Positions 1 to 9,748 of a stretch of DNA of 64,000 nt are shown here, piece by piece. How positions within the stretch are numbered: the stretch's first letter is position 1; every line of letters begins with the position of its first letter. The position numbers and the translations under genes are program-made. Location: the NCBI RefSeq assembly GCF_030817275.1, contig NZ_JAUSZD010000002.1:6014001-6078000 (forward strand), written 5' to 3'. The DNA is from Paenibacillus sp. V4I7. Lineage in GTDB: Bacteria; Bacillota; Bacilli; Paenibacillales; NBRC-103111. A model generated the notes under the pieces. It searched no databases, had not been told where the DNA came from, and saw only the letters and a list, made by a program, of their open reading frames with translations.

Positions 1-5
1 CAAAA

Positions 6-908
6 TCATTCGTAATAACTTCGTATCACGATGTCTTGATCGTAGTTGCCGAATCCCCTGCCGAATAAGGTTAAGCCACCTCGACCTCGAGCGCTATCTT
101 CAGCACTTATTCGCAATGTCCATTGCGTGCTATCCCATTGTACATCCTTGATCGTGACATCAGAAATTTGCTGACCATCTATGAATGTACCGTTTGCATT
201 TATTCGAAGTACTTTCATTAATCCGTATTGATTGACGTCAGAATGCCACCAATCTGGTGAGAATCTACCTCTCATTCGACCGAAATCTCCGGGACTCGTC
301 CACATACCCAGTAATTTATCATTGATTGTAAATCGGATGTCAGAAGGCCAGTTTTCATTAATGTTGGGAGCTTCCGAACCGATTTCCATTGAGATTTCAA
401 TTTCTTGTACAATTTGATCTTTGAAGAGATAGTTGGGTAATTTATATTCAACAAACCCTCTAGCAAACCACAAAATGCCTGCATGAACGCGTTCAGGATC
501 CAAAAAATAGGTCGGATTATCGTAATAACCGATCATCTTTTCTGTTGTTGCAATTCCACACGTAGGGGAAGCCGCGAAATCCGTATATTGGCCGACAGGC
601 ATAGCAACCTCAACGAATTTTCTTTTCAACATAGAAGAACGGGATAATTTTATTTGCAGGTACTCCGTTGACAACGAGCAATACTTATAGGTCCCGCCAT
701 TAACCCTTTTCATTTTATAGCTTACAAGCCCTGCTCTCTGCAGTTTGGTAACGTGCGTACTGACAATTGCACTGCTTAGGTAAAGCACAGAAGCCAATTC
801 TTTAATATGCATCTCTTTTGTATATAATAAATCAATAATCTGCAGCCGCACCTCGCTCGCCAATGCTTCGTAGACCCGAAGTGATTCAGAATCCGTCGAT
901 AAATACAT
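6..908 (-). CDS. ArsR-type winged-helix transcriptional regulator with C-terminal extension
   Basis: The first ~85 residues form an ArsR-like winged helix: a 'LASEVRLQIIDLL' helix, then 'MHIKELASVLYLSSAIVSTHV' style helix-turn-helix and an 'AGLVSY' wing. The following ~210 residues are not a domain I recognise and may bind a ligand such as a sugar; 300 aa is long for ArsR proteins, which are usually ~100 aa. It is divergent from the GH51 arabinofuranosidase gene with 157 bp between the starts, so local control of that gene is the obvious inference. The reading frame is complete (stop at 6-8). The start has only a weak upstream purine tract. Confidence 0.8.
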   Translation of the reverse strand: MYLSTDSESLRVYEALASEVRLQIIDLLYTKEMHIKELASVLYLSSAIVSTHVTKLQRAGLVSYKMKRVNGGTYKYCSLSTEYLQIKLSRSSMLKRKFVEVAMPVGQYTDFAASPTCGIATTEKMIGYYDNPTYFLDPERVHAGILWFARGFVEYKLPNYLFKDQIVQEIEISMEIGSEAPNINENWPSDIRFTINDKLLGMWTSPGDFGRMRGRFSPDWWHSDVNQYGLMKVLRINANGTFIDGQQISDVTIKDVQWDSTQWTLRISAEDSARGRGGLTLFGRGFGNYDQDIVIRSYYE

Positions 909-971
909 GACTACACATCCATTCTTGAAATAGTAATTTAGTTAATCCTACACATTTTCACATCCAACGTA

Positions 972-1000
972 TTGAAAGTATTTATCTATTATGATAAATA
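972..1000 (+). promoter_or_regulatory. Candidate sigma-A promoter with embedded inverted repeat upstream of GH51 gene
   Basis: TTGAAA (972-977) and TAAATA (995-1000) are 17 bp apart. The inverted repeat TATTTATC-6 nt-GATAAATA (979-1000) lies across the spacer and the -10. Its size fits an ArsR-family operator between the divergent regulator and arabinofuranosidase genes. The pairing of operator and regulator is inferred. Confidence 0.45.
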
Positions 1001-1008
1001 TTATATAG

Positions 1009-2577
<1,569 letters not shown>

Positions 2578-2703
2578 CTAGATTTATAATGTATTCGCCA
2601 CTATTTCTTATTTTAAACCTAAAAACCGAAGGATAAAAAGAAACCAGCTAATGGATGTTACTTGATAATAAAGTCGTTTAATAATACAGTCACAAAAGCA
2701 GAG

Positions 2704-2740
2704 AAACCCGTCCTTGGTTAGGGCGGGTTTAATAATTTTA
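2704..2740 (+). terminator. Rho-independent terminator after GH51 gene
   Basis: The stem AAACCCGTCC/GGGCGGGTTT (one G-U pair) is followed by an AT-rich tail. It lies 127 bp after the arabinofuranosidase stop. Nothing else is supportable in the gap 2578-2965. Confidence 0.6.
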
Positions 2741-2965
2741 ACCAACATTATCGTCATGCTGTCTATGTAATTAAAGGCTGAACATTGGTCATTAAGGTAT
2801 TCGGCTCCCTTGCAATGCATGGTCATTGAACTATTATTCTTCGTAACCAACACCGATGGCCACACCTGCCTCGACTACTCCATCAATGTATATAAATGTT
2901 TTAAACAATTTAACTAAGGATAAAATAGGAAAATATCAACTACGCATAAAGGTTGTGAAAAAAGA

Positions 2966-4066
2966 GTGCAATCCAGCGGAAAAATATCCGGAAATCAGTT
3001 AAGCTTACTTTTTTTCACCTTTATTGTTTCTACGCTCATTTTATCCGTACCCGGAATTATGGTATCTTTCGCCAAGCAGAATGCCTGGTTGTCTGTTTTT
3101 CCAGCTTCGCTTACGGGAGTCGTGAACATCTGGGTACTGACCGCTCTGTCCAAACGTTATCCCGGTCAATCGATCATGCAGTACACTGTCAAGATTTGTG
3201 GGAACTGGGCGGGCAAAATTGTAGGATTTTATTTGACTTATTATTTGTTTTTCTTTATTTCCAGCACTGTAAACGAACATGTCGGGTTTATTAACACCAA
3301 CCTCCTGATGAATACTCCCTCTCTGGCCCTGATGGTCTCCATGTTGTTTTTGTGCTGCCTGGCCGTACTGGCAGGAGTCGAAGCTATCGCCAGGTGCAAT
3401 GAAGTGATTGTTCTCATTATCATCGTCCTGCTGATCACTATCTTCATTTTTTCTATCCGGGATATTGAACTGACTCGCTTGACCCCGTTTTTAGCGGAGG
3501 GACTATTTCCGGTACTTAAGGGTGCAGTGGTTCCGTCCGCCTGGATGAGCCAGTTCTTTTTTCTGGGATGGTTCCTCCCGTACTTAAACGAAAAGCCGCA
3601 AAATGTCCGAATGAATTTGTTATCGGCAATGGGAGGAGTTGTTCTGTTGATCATGGCAATCGACTTAGTTACCATTATGATGTTCGGTCCGATAACGCCC
3701 CGTTTGAAGTTCGCTTTTTTGAAAGTCATCCAATATATCGGTATCCTCGGACCCTTGGAAAGGCTGGAGGCCATTGCTGTTGCCATATGGATTTTTGGGA
3801 TTTTCACCAAGATTTCGATGCTGCTCTATATGTTTTCTTTAAGTGCAAGCCAGTTGTTCGGAACGTCAAATTATCGAAAATCCGTTGTTCCGGTAACTCT
3901 GTTATCCGCTGTCGGCTCCGTCTGGATTTTCAAAAATGACGCTGAATTTCAAGCCTGGATTACTTTCACCTATCCGATATTGGCACTCTTTACGCAAAGC
4001 CTGCTCCCATTGATACTGCTTACCATTGATACTCTCAAAATAAAAACCGCAAAGTTATGGGGATAA
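2966..4066 (+). CDS. Spore germination protein, GerAB/GerKB family (B subunit, permease-like)
   Basis: This is the integral membrane B subunit of a GerA-type nutrient germinant receptor in the spore inner membrane; it belongs to the APC transporter superfamily and forms the likely germinant-binding site. The 366 aa carry about ten hydrophobic segments and the family N-terminal pattern (GKISGNQLSLLFF). The start is GTG with a modest AAAGG about 11 nt upstream. The A, C and D subunit genes lie on the opposite strand and converge on it: the last 12 bases of gerB overlap the end of the small D-like gene. A germinant receptor is normally one co-directional operon, so this layout is unusual. Confidence 0.88.
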   Translation: MQSSGKISGNQLSLLFFTFIVSTLILSVPGIMVSFAKQNAWLSVFPASLTGVVNIWVLTALSKRYPGQSIMQYTVKICGNWAGKIVGFYLTYYLFFFISSTVNEHVGFINTNLLMNTPSLALMVSMLFLCCLAVLAGVEAIARCNEVIVLIIIVLLITIFIFSIRDIELTRLTPFLAEGLFPVLKGAVVPSAWMSQFFFLGWFLPYLNEKPQNVRMNLLSAMGGVVLLIMAIDLVTIMMFGPITPRLKFAFLKVIQYIGILGPLERLEAIAVAIWIFGIFTKISMLLYMFSLSASQLFGTSNYRKSVVPVTLLSAVGSVWIFKNDAEFQAWITFTYPILALFTQSLLPLILLTIDTLKIKTAKLWG

Positions 4067-4288
4067 AATCATTTTTCCGAGGGGTTCGAATAGGAATTTG
4101 TAAGGAACGACAAGGCTAGGTACTTCCACTCCCGCTATCAGAAGAGCGCCAATGACAGCGGTTACGGTCATAAATAGTGCATAAATCCAAGCCTCCCGCT
4201 TCTCATTACTCCCCCATAAACGACGAATTTGTAATAAGGTGTACATGCAAAGACACAATACATATCCTGCAGACATGACAAGTTTCAC
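4055..4288 (-). CDS. Small two-helix membrane protein, candidate germinant receptor D subunit
   Basis: The 77-aa product has two hydrophobic stretches (about residues 3-20 and 36-56) joined by a short charged loop. It is the last gene of the minus-strand gerA-gerC operon, and its ATG overlaps the gerC stop (4285-4288). Small two-transmembrane 'D' proteins are known partners of some GerA-type receptors in Bacillus, and size, topology and position fit that role; the assignment is inferred from context. Its 3' end overlaps the convergent gerB gene by 12 bp. Confidence 0.6.
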   Translation of the reverse strand: MKLVMSAGYVLCLCMYTLLQIRRLWGSNEKREAWIYALFMTVTAVIGALLIAGVEVPSLVVPYKFLFEPLGKMILSP

Positions 4289-5460
4289 TTCATAATCTCC
4301 TTTTCTTTCAAATGCAATGAAGGGCCGATAGCTCCCGTATTGTTGATGGTGAGGTTCACGGATACGGAAATTTCAGCCGCTGCAAAATGCCGATCCCATT
4401 GTTCCTCTACGATACGCCACTTTTGGGGATCTTTTCTTTGAAATTGCTGGCCGAAGCCTACGATATCCGTTTTGTATTGGGTTTGTATTTTACGCAAGAA
4501 CACCTTCATATCATGTTCAACCCGATTTTCCAACGCCTTTTTGATAAGCTTTTGATTGTTCGGTTGGCCTACGTCGAGCCGAGAATTGTTTTCAAACAGA
4601 TTTCCCTTTCCTTTTATATCGACATGAAATTTAAGATGATTTCCTAACATATCCGGTTCGATTATGACTTCGCTGCTCGTTAAAAAATAACCCACATTTC
4701 CATTTCCTTCAGGCAGATCGGCAACGATTTTATCCGTCTTCTTGTTTTTCTTGAACCAGAGAAAAGCGTGGGTTTCCGCATTATCCAAAAAGCCGACCAA
4801 TGCAGACGATTTGAAAATTGCCGTACCTTTCATACGAAATAGTTCGTCCTTGACTTTTTGCGACGAACTAAAAAAATGAGTCGGCTCCAAAACCCCGACC
4901 GCCGGATTTATTCCCTCGCTCGCCGATGCTATCAAAAAATCCCGCAACGTGGTGGATATTCCTTCTCCCCGCATGATTTGCATTTCTTTCAAGGCTTCGG
5001 CGGGAACCAGTTCATAGGGGTAATGAACTTGCAGCAGATCCCCAGCTTTCATTCCTTTGACGACAAATACATACGTTTTTAACCGGTTCCGCGGATGGCG
5101 GCTGAAAGAGTCCAGAATATCGTTAATTCCATGCCTGGCCAAAGATTCCCCGATTAGTATAACGCTGCGATGCGAAAAAAAAAGCGTTCTGGACATTTTT
5201 TGCTGAAGCTTTTGGTCAAGATCAAACGCATTTTTTCCAACCTCCGAAATCAGAAAGAACCTGTCCCCTTCTTTAACCCCCGTAGTTTGTGAGGATGGGG
5301 AAGGCACGGAAATCTGAAGTGTCGCCCGTATGTTTCCGTCTTCCATCAAGTCCAGTCCTGTTCCCATAACCAAACCGATATCATTGATTTCCATGCGATC
5401 CCAACAGCCCGTAATGACCAGTGGAATCAACAAAATCCCGATTCGTAACCATCGTTTCAA
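4285..5460 (-). CDS. Spore germination lipoprotein, GerAC/GerKC family (C subunit)
   Basis: This is the lipoprotein subunit of the germinant receptor, anchored on the outer face of the spore inner membrane. The lipobox is 'VITGC' with the lipidated cysteine at residue 19. The family signature 'CWDRMEINDIGLVMGTGLD' follows directly. 391 aa is the usual length. It starts one base after the gerA stop and overlaps the next gene by 4 bp, so A-C-D are translationally coupled. Confidence 0.92.
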   Translation of the reverse strand: MKRWLRIGILLIPLVITGCWDRMEINDIGLVMGTGLDLMEDGNIRATLQISVPSPSSQTTGVKEGDRFFLISEVGKNAFDLDQKLQQKMSRTLFFSHRSVILIGESLARHGINDILDSFSRHPRNRLKTYVFVVKGMKAGDLLQVHYPYELVPAEALKEMQIMRGEGISTTLRDFLIASASEGINPAVGVLEPTHFFSSSQKVKDELFRMKGTAIFKSSALVGFLDNAETHAFLWFKKNKKTDKIVADLPEGNGNVGYFLTSSEVIIEPDMLGNHLKFHVDIKGKGNLFENNSRLDVGQPNNQKLIKKALENRVEHDMKVFLRKIQTQYKTDIVGFGQQFQRKDPQKWRIVEEQWDRHFAAAEISVSVNLTINNTGAIGPSLHLKEKEIMK

Positions 5461-6993
5461 CTATTCTCTTCCTTCCCGCTGCGGCGCTTTAGTAGCCCTA
5501 TCGTAAGAGGGAATGGATATGCCGACGCCATTTTTCCGGGGAACCCGGAACCACACATCTTTAATTGCCCTTAGAGAAAAGGGAGCCACAGGTGTAAAAT
5601 AGGGAACGCCGAAAGATTTCAAATGCACGACGTGGAGCAAAATTCCCAAAAAACTGAGCGCTATACCGTATAATCCCAGAGATCCCGCCAAGAAGATGAT
5701 CGGAAACCGAAGCAAACGGATCCCATTGGCAAAATTAAATCGCGGTATGACAAAGGCGGCTATACCTGTCATAGATACGACGATAACTGTGGGAGCCGAA
5801 ATAATGCCCGCCTGTACGGCCGCCTGCCCGATGACAAGCGCGCCGACGATGCTTACCGTCTGTCCTATCGTTCTTGGTAAGCGAAGCCCAGCTTCGCGTA
5901 AAGCTTCAAACATGATTTCCATCAGCAAGGTTTCTATCATGACCGGCAATGGCACCAGCTCCCGAGCGGAGGCGATGCTCAGCAATAAACTGGTAGGTAT
6001 CATTTCCTGATGGCATGTGGTCACCGCTACAAATAAAGAAGGGGCAAAAATAGCGATAAATAAAAAAATAAATCGGATCCACCGTACGAAAGTAGCTACA
6101 GGGTAACTTAGATAGTAATCTTCGCTTGCCTGCATACCGTTCCAAAAAGTAACTGGAACAACGAGAACGAAAGGGGTATTATCGACCAGAATGGCAACCC
6201 TTCCTTCCAATAGTCCCCCTGCTACGACATCGGGCCGTTCCGTGACTTGAACGGTTGGAAAAAGGGGAATTGGATTGTCCTGAATCAGTTCCTCGATGTA
6301 ACCACTCTCCAATACACCGTCAACCCGGATAGAAGCGATTTTATCTCGTACCTGGTCAACGACCGATTCATCGGCAAGTCCTTCGATATAAGTCACTAAT
6401 ACATTCGTTTCCGTAATCTCGCCTAAGGTAAAGGCCTCCATTTTTAGACGAGGGGTACGAATATAGTTGCGCAACAGCCCTACATTCACTGACTGCCTTT
6501 CGATGAATCCCTCTTTTGGCCCCCGGATAACCGGTTCCGAAGAAGGCTCTTCGATGCTCCGATGAACCAAGCTATTTACTGTAAGACAAACGGCACTCGT
6601 TTCACCGGCAGTAAAAACGATGGCATACCCACGCAGCAAAAGTTTGACGATTTCCGCCCAATTCGACGATGTTACCGATTTGCCGACCGGTATTGATTCG
6701 CTATCCAATGTTTCCGTTTCTTCAGCAATCCGTTCATATGGTTTTAAGACTAGATCGCTCACTTTTTTTTCGTCAGTTATAGTTTCAAGATAGACAATTA
6801 ATCGCTTGGCTTTCCCGTCAACCGCATGAATTTTGTGGCAAACCAAATCCGAGCATTTTTGAAACATTTGTTTCACAAAGGCTTCGTTTTGTTCGATAAT
6901 AGACGTTACATCTTCCTTATCCAGAATAGTATCATCTCTTTCATCTATAATGGGTGGACTGCCGACTAACCATTTTCGTAACCATATCGTCAC
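5461..6993 (-). CDS. Spore germination protein, GerAA/GerKA family (A subunit)
   Basis: This is the A subunit of the germinant receptor, an inner-spore-membrane protein. The first ~270 residues are hydrophilic, including the family segment 'LLLRGYAIVF', and about five transmembrane helices follow. The loop with 'MIPTSLLLSIASARELVP' is highly typical of GerA proteins. 510 aa is normal. It is the first gene of the minus-strand operon A-C-D, and gerC begins immediately after its stop. A sigma-G-like promoter lies 35-65 bp upstream, consistent with forespore expression. Confidence 0.93.
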   Translation of the reverse strand: MTIWLRKWLVGSPPIIDERDDTILDKEDVTSIIEQNEAFVKQMFQKCSDLVCHKIHAVDGKAKRLIVYLETITDEKKVSDLVLKPYERIAEETETLDSESIPVGKSVTSSNWAEIVKLLLRGYAIVFTAGETSAVCLTVNSLVHRSIEEPSSEPVIRGPKEGFIERQSVNVGLLRNYIRTPRLKMEAFTLGEITETNVLVTYIEGLADESVVDQVRDKIASIRVDGVLESGYIEELIQDNPIPLFPTVQVTERPDVVAGGLLEGRVAILVDNTPFVLVVPVTFWNGMQASEDYYLSYPVATFVRWIRFIFLFIAIFAPSLFVAVTTCHQEMIPTSLLLSIASARELVPLPVMIETLLMEIMFEALREAGLRLPRTIGQTVSIVGALVIGQAAVQAGIISAPTVIVVSMTGIAAFVIPRFNFANGIRLLRFPIIFLAGSLGLYGIALSFLGILLHVVHLKSFGVPYFTPVAPFSLRAIKDVWFRVPRKNGVGISIPSYDRATKAPQREGRE

Positions 6994-7028
6994 TGTAAAA
7001 ATCCTTCCATTGACATTTATGCTATTTA

Positions 7029-7057
7029 TAGAATGTCTTGGAAAACAGAAATTATCC
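7029..7057 (-). promoter_or_regulatory. Candidate sigma-G promoter of gerA-gerC-gerD
   Basis: On the minus strand, GGATA (7057-7053) and CATTCTA (7035-7029) are 17 bp apart. The -10 agrees with the sigma-G pattern CATnnTA and the -35 with four of five positions of G(A/C/T)AT(A/G). Sigma-G transcription is established for ger operons of Bacillus; its use here is inferred. Confidence 0.45.
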
Positions 7058-7076
7058 GTATTTAATCATAAATAAA

Positions 7077-7096
7077 GGGTAACCTTTAGGTTACCC
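7077..7096 (-). terminator. Terminator insulating gerA from upstream transcription
   Basis: The perfect 9-bp stem GGGTAACCT/AGGTTACCC with a 2-nt loop is followed on the minus strand by a T-rich stretch. It is the second hairpin between the GH5 operon end and gerA; the rest of the 6994-7306 gap holds no convincing gene. Confidence 0.55.
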
Positions 7097-7233
7097 CCCA
7101 AAAAAAACATATAAATACTGTTAAAAAAGAGCTGCAGTTGTTATCAAGACCTAAATCCCAAAAAGCCATAAGAAACAACAGGAATGGAATAAAGTGCTCC
7201 AGTTTTCTACTTAAACACTCACAAATAAAATAA

Positions 7234-7257
7234 GCATTCACCCAATAGAGTGAACGC
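7234..7257 (-). terminator. Rho-independent terminator of the GH5/sugar-transport operon
   Basis: The 10-bp stem GCGTTCACTC/GGGTGAATGC (two G-U pairs) has loop TATT and is followed by a T-rich tail on the minus strand. It is 50 bp past the GH5 stop. The 26-nt core at 7237-7262 recurs at 50742-50767. Confidence 0.8.
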
Positions 7258-7306
7258 CTACTTATAAAACCCAAACCCACACTCTCTAGTTCATACTTTG
7301 CCTGAA

Positions 7307-8911
7307 CTAAGCCTCTATGCTAGTCGGAATGATTTCTAACCATTCAAGCCGAACGAGAGCACCTTTAGCTTGAACTACAATACGATGTGCCCCTGGTTCA
7401 AGCGTGAACGGTTCTCTGATATTTGTGTTCTCGCCATCTACCGAGATTGCCAGACTTCCGTTTTCATCAAGCTCATTAAGGTGAATGTTGATCTCATAAA
7501 CCGTGAAATCCGTAAACTTAGGAACATAAATTTCGTAGGCCAGCCAATCGCCTTCAGCTAAGTGTACTTCTAGGCGCTCATCCTCCTGCCATGCCTCTCC
7601 TTTACCATGCTCGAAGTTTGCTGTCTCCCTTGCACTTGCGACAAACCGAATGTCCGTGCAGTCATGGATGCGAAAGCCAACATTCTGATTCGATGGCTGC
7701 TGGATGCCATAACTGACACCTTCTCCCCGATACCCGTAGAAAATAGCAGGTATACGAACGGGAGGTCTGCTTAACAAGGCGTCAACAACATCGCGGTAAT
7801 ACACACATTGGTCGAAAGCTAAATTAGTTAGATATTCCCATAAGATTTGTTGTGCTGTTATCTCATCCGGCTTCGAACCACCCTCTAAGTAATCAACCAG
7901 CATCTGCCAATCACGGGGAACCTTAACGCTGCAAGGTGAATTATCTTTGCCCATCTTCTTCCAAGTCCAGAAATTCCAAGAGATATTGTTATCTTCAAAA
8001 AGGCGGAAAGCACCCGCGTACCATGCTTTGTTATTCTCGCCACCTTCACCCATATAAATGGGCACGTTCCACTCTTCACGCTTATCTAAGTAGACTCTAA
8101 TGCTCTCCGTATCTGGATTATTCCAATATTTATGGAACTGCAGCATCAGATTATGATCGATTTTCTCCGTAAAAATCGACCAATCCGTTGCCCAATGGGC
8201 ACCTTCTAGAATAATCAGGTGGCGATCGTCTACTTCTCTGATTGCCTTGACGATATCCCGGTAAAGAGGCATGACCTCACCGTTATACGTAGAGAACCAG
8301 TTGGGCAGCGGCTCATTGAGCAGATCATAGCCCGCAACAATCCACTCATTCTTGTAGTGCTCTGCGAGAAAACGCCATAGCTGAACAGTAAGACGCCTAT
8401 TCTGTTCTTCTGTAAATAGCTCCGGCAAGTCCCGTTCAGAGTCGTCTATATTCGTACCCGTCTGGCCCCCAGGTGCCCCGTGTAGATCTAAAATCACATA
8501 AAGGCTGTGCTTACGACACCATCCGATAAGACGATCAATGAGTTTCATTCGATGCTCTTTCACCCGAAGAGGCTCACCGTCTTCAATTAAAAATCTTGCG
8601 TTTATTGGCACCCTAACCGAATTGAATCCTTCAGCGGCAATCTGTTGAATATCTGCTTCCGATGTGTGAACATCATAGTAAATGTCCCAAAATCTTTCGG
8701 CCTCCCGTTCCCCGATCAGCTCATGAATCATCTTTTCAATACGCCGCGGACGATCTCCTTTCTCCGGAAACATCCACATATAGCCCTCAGGGAGCAGCCA
8801 ACTCCCGAAGCCGACGCCTCTTAGCAGCACCTCGCGACCTTCTCCGTTGACTAGTCTCTTCCCGTCAGCTCTAAGAAAGCCAACAACTTCGTTCTCACGA
8901 ATTGAGCTCAT
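7307..8911 (-). CDS. GH5 glycoside hydrolase with C-terminal beta-sandwich (CBM-like) domain
   Basis: This is a retaining beta-glycosidase of clan A. The barrel covers about residues 10-340: 'LDLHGAPGGQTG', acid/base E200 in 'DLLNEPLP', and nucleophile E289 in 'YMGEGGEN'. The last ~130 residues look like a CBM6/CBM35-type sandwich, ending in the typical 'HRIVVQAKGALVRLEW' strand pair. No signal peptide is visible, so it is probably cytoplasmic, acting on imported oligosaccharides. The exact substrate (beta-glucan, mannan or another) cannot be read from the sequence. It is the last gene of the operon with the ABC transporter and two-component system. Confidence 0.85.
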   Translation of the reverse strand: MSSIRENEVVGFLRADGKRLVNGEGREVLLRGVGFGSWLLPEGYMWMFPEKGDRPRRIEKMIHELIGEREAERFWDIYYDVHTSEADIQQIAAEGFNSVRVPINARFLIEDGEPLRVKEHRMKLIDRLIGWCRKHSLYVILDLHGAPGGQTGTNIDDSERDLPELFTEEQNRRLTVQLWRFLAEHYKNEWIVAGYDLLNEPLPNWFSTYNGEVMPLYRDIVKAIREVDDRHLIILEGAHWATDWSIFTEKIDHNLMLQFHKYWNNPDTESIRVYLDKREEWNVPIYMGEGGENNKAWYAGAFRLFEDNNISWNFWTWKKMGKDNSPCSVKVPRDWQMLVDYLEGGSKPDEITAQQILWEYLTNLAFDQCVYYRDVVDALLSRPPVRIPAIFYGYRGEGVSYGIQQPSNQNVGFRIHDCTDIRFVASARETANFEHGKGEAWQEDERLEVHLAEGDWLAYEIYVPKFTDFTVYEINIHLNELDENGSLAISVDGENTNIREPFTLEPGAHRIVVQAKGALVRLEWLEIIPTSIEA

Positions 8912-8923
8912 TAGTTTTCACTC

Positions 8924-9748
8924 CTATCCCTTTATTGCACCGTCTGCAATACCCTTCATAATGTATTTTTGCAGTAATAAATAGAAGAGAACGACCGGCA
9001 GCATGGCCAGAATCAATGCAGACAAAATGGCAGACCAGTCATTATTCCCGTATTGACCGAACAGCATGTTGGTGGATAATAGCAAGGTATACGTCTTATA
9101 GTTTGTCAACATTAGTAACGGCAGAAGAAAGTCGTTCCATATCCATAACAGGTTTAAAATCGCTATCGTAGCCGTAATAGGCAGTAATAACGGAAATATG
9201 ATGACAACATATAATCGGAACTCACCGCAGCCATCAATGACAGCTGCTTCATCCAGATCGCGGGGGATAGACTTCACAAAACCATGGTACAAAAAGATCG
9301 CAAAGGCGACACCCGTGCCTATATATATCAATCCTAGACCTGTCGTTGAGCCTTGCACGGATAGCGCTTTGGAAATTTTAGTCAGCGTTATCATAATAGA
9401 ATGAAATGGTATCAACGTGGACATGACAAACAGCAGAAATATAAATGCACTTAACTTCCCAGGTGTCCTAGATAGTTTATAGCCAGCCATCGACGCGCAT
9501 ATAATAATGCCTAACAAGCCAACCGATGCGATATATACCGTATTTCCTAAGCTTCTAACAAAATTAGTCTTATGGAATGCGCCAATATAATTTCCTACTT
9601 CCAAATGGGTAGGCAGCGACAAAATATTATTCATCATGGCGCCTTCCGTCTTAAAAGAGTTCAGCAGTCCCATGTAGATCGGAAACAACGTAAATATGGC
9701 AGCCGCAATAAGGATCATCAGAATCATAAAGGAACCGATTCGCTTCAT
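8924..9748 (-). CDS. Carbohydrate ABC transporter permease (MalG/LacG-type)
   Basis: This is one of two inner-membrane permeases of a CUT1-type sugar importer. It has about six hydrophobic helices and the EAA loop 'DLDEAAVIDGCGEFRLYVVI' that contacts the ATPase. I chose the ATG at 9748 because it has AGAGGTGG 4 nt upstream and forms an ATGA overlap with the stop of the upstream permease gene; the frame is open for ten further codons upstream. No ATPase gene is in the operon, as is usual when a shared MsmX-type ATPase serves several importers. Confidence 0.9.
   Translation of the reverse strand: MKRIGSFMILMILIAAAIFTLFPIYMGLLNSFKTEGAMMNNILSLPTHLEVGNYIGAFHKTNFVRSLGNTVYIASVGLLGIIICASMAGYKLSRTPGKLSAFIFLLFVMSTLIPFHSIMITLTKISKALSVQGSTTGLGLIYIGTGVAFAIFLYHGFVKSIPRDLDEAAVIDGCGEFRLYVVIIFPLLLPITATIAILNLLWIWNDFLLPLLMLTNYKTYTLLLSTNMLFGQYGNNDWSAILSALILAMLPVVLFYLLLQKYIMKGIADGAIKG

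Noticed and set aside
3241-3810. 189-codon minus-strand frame
   Set aside because: Antisense to gerB, no RBS, no recognisable family.
7086-7280. 64-codon minus-strand frame in the gap before gerA
   Set aside because: It spans two terminator hairpins and lacks an RBS.
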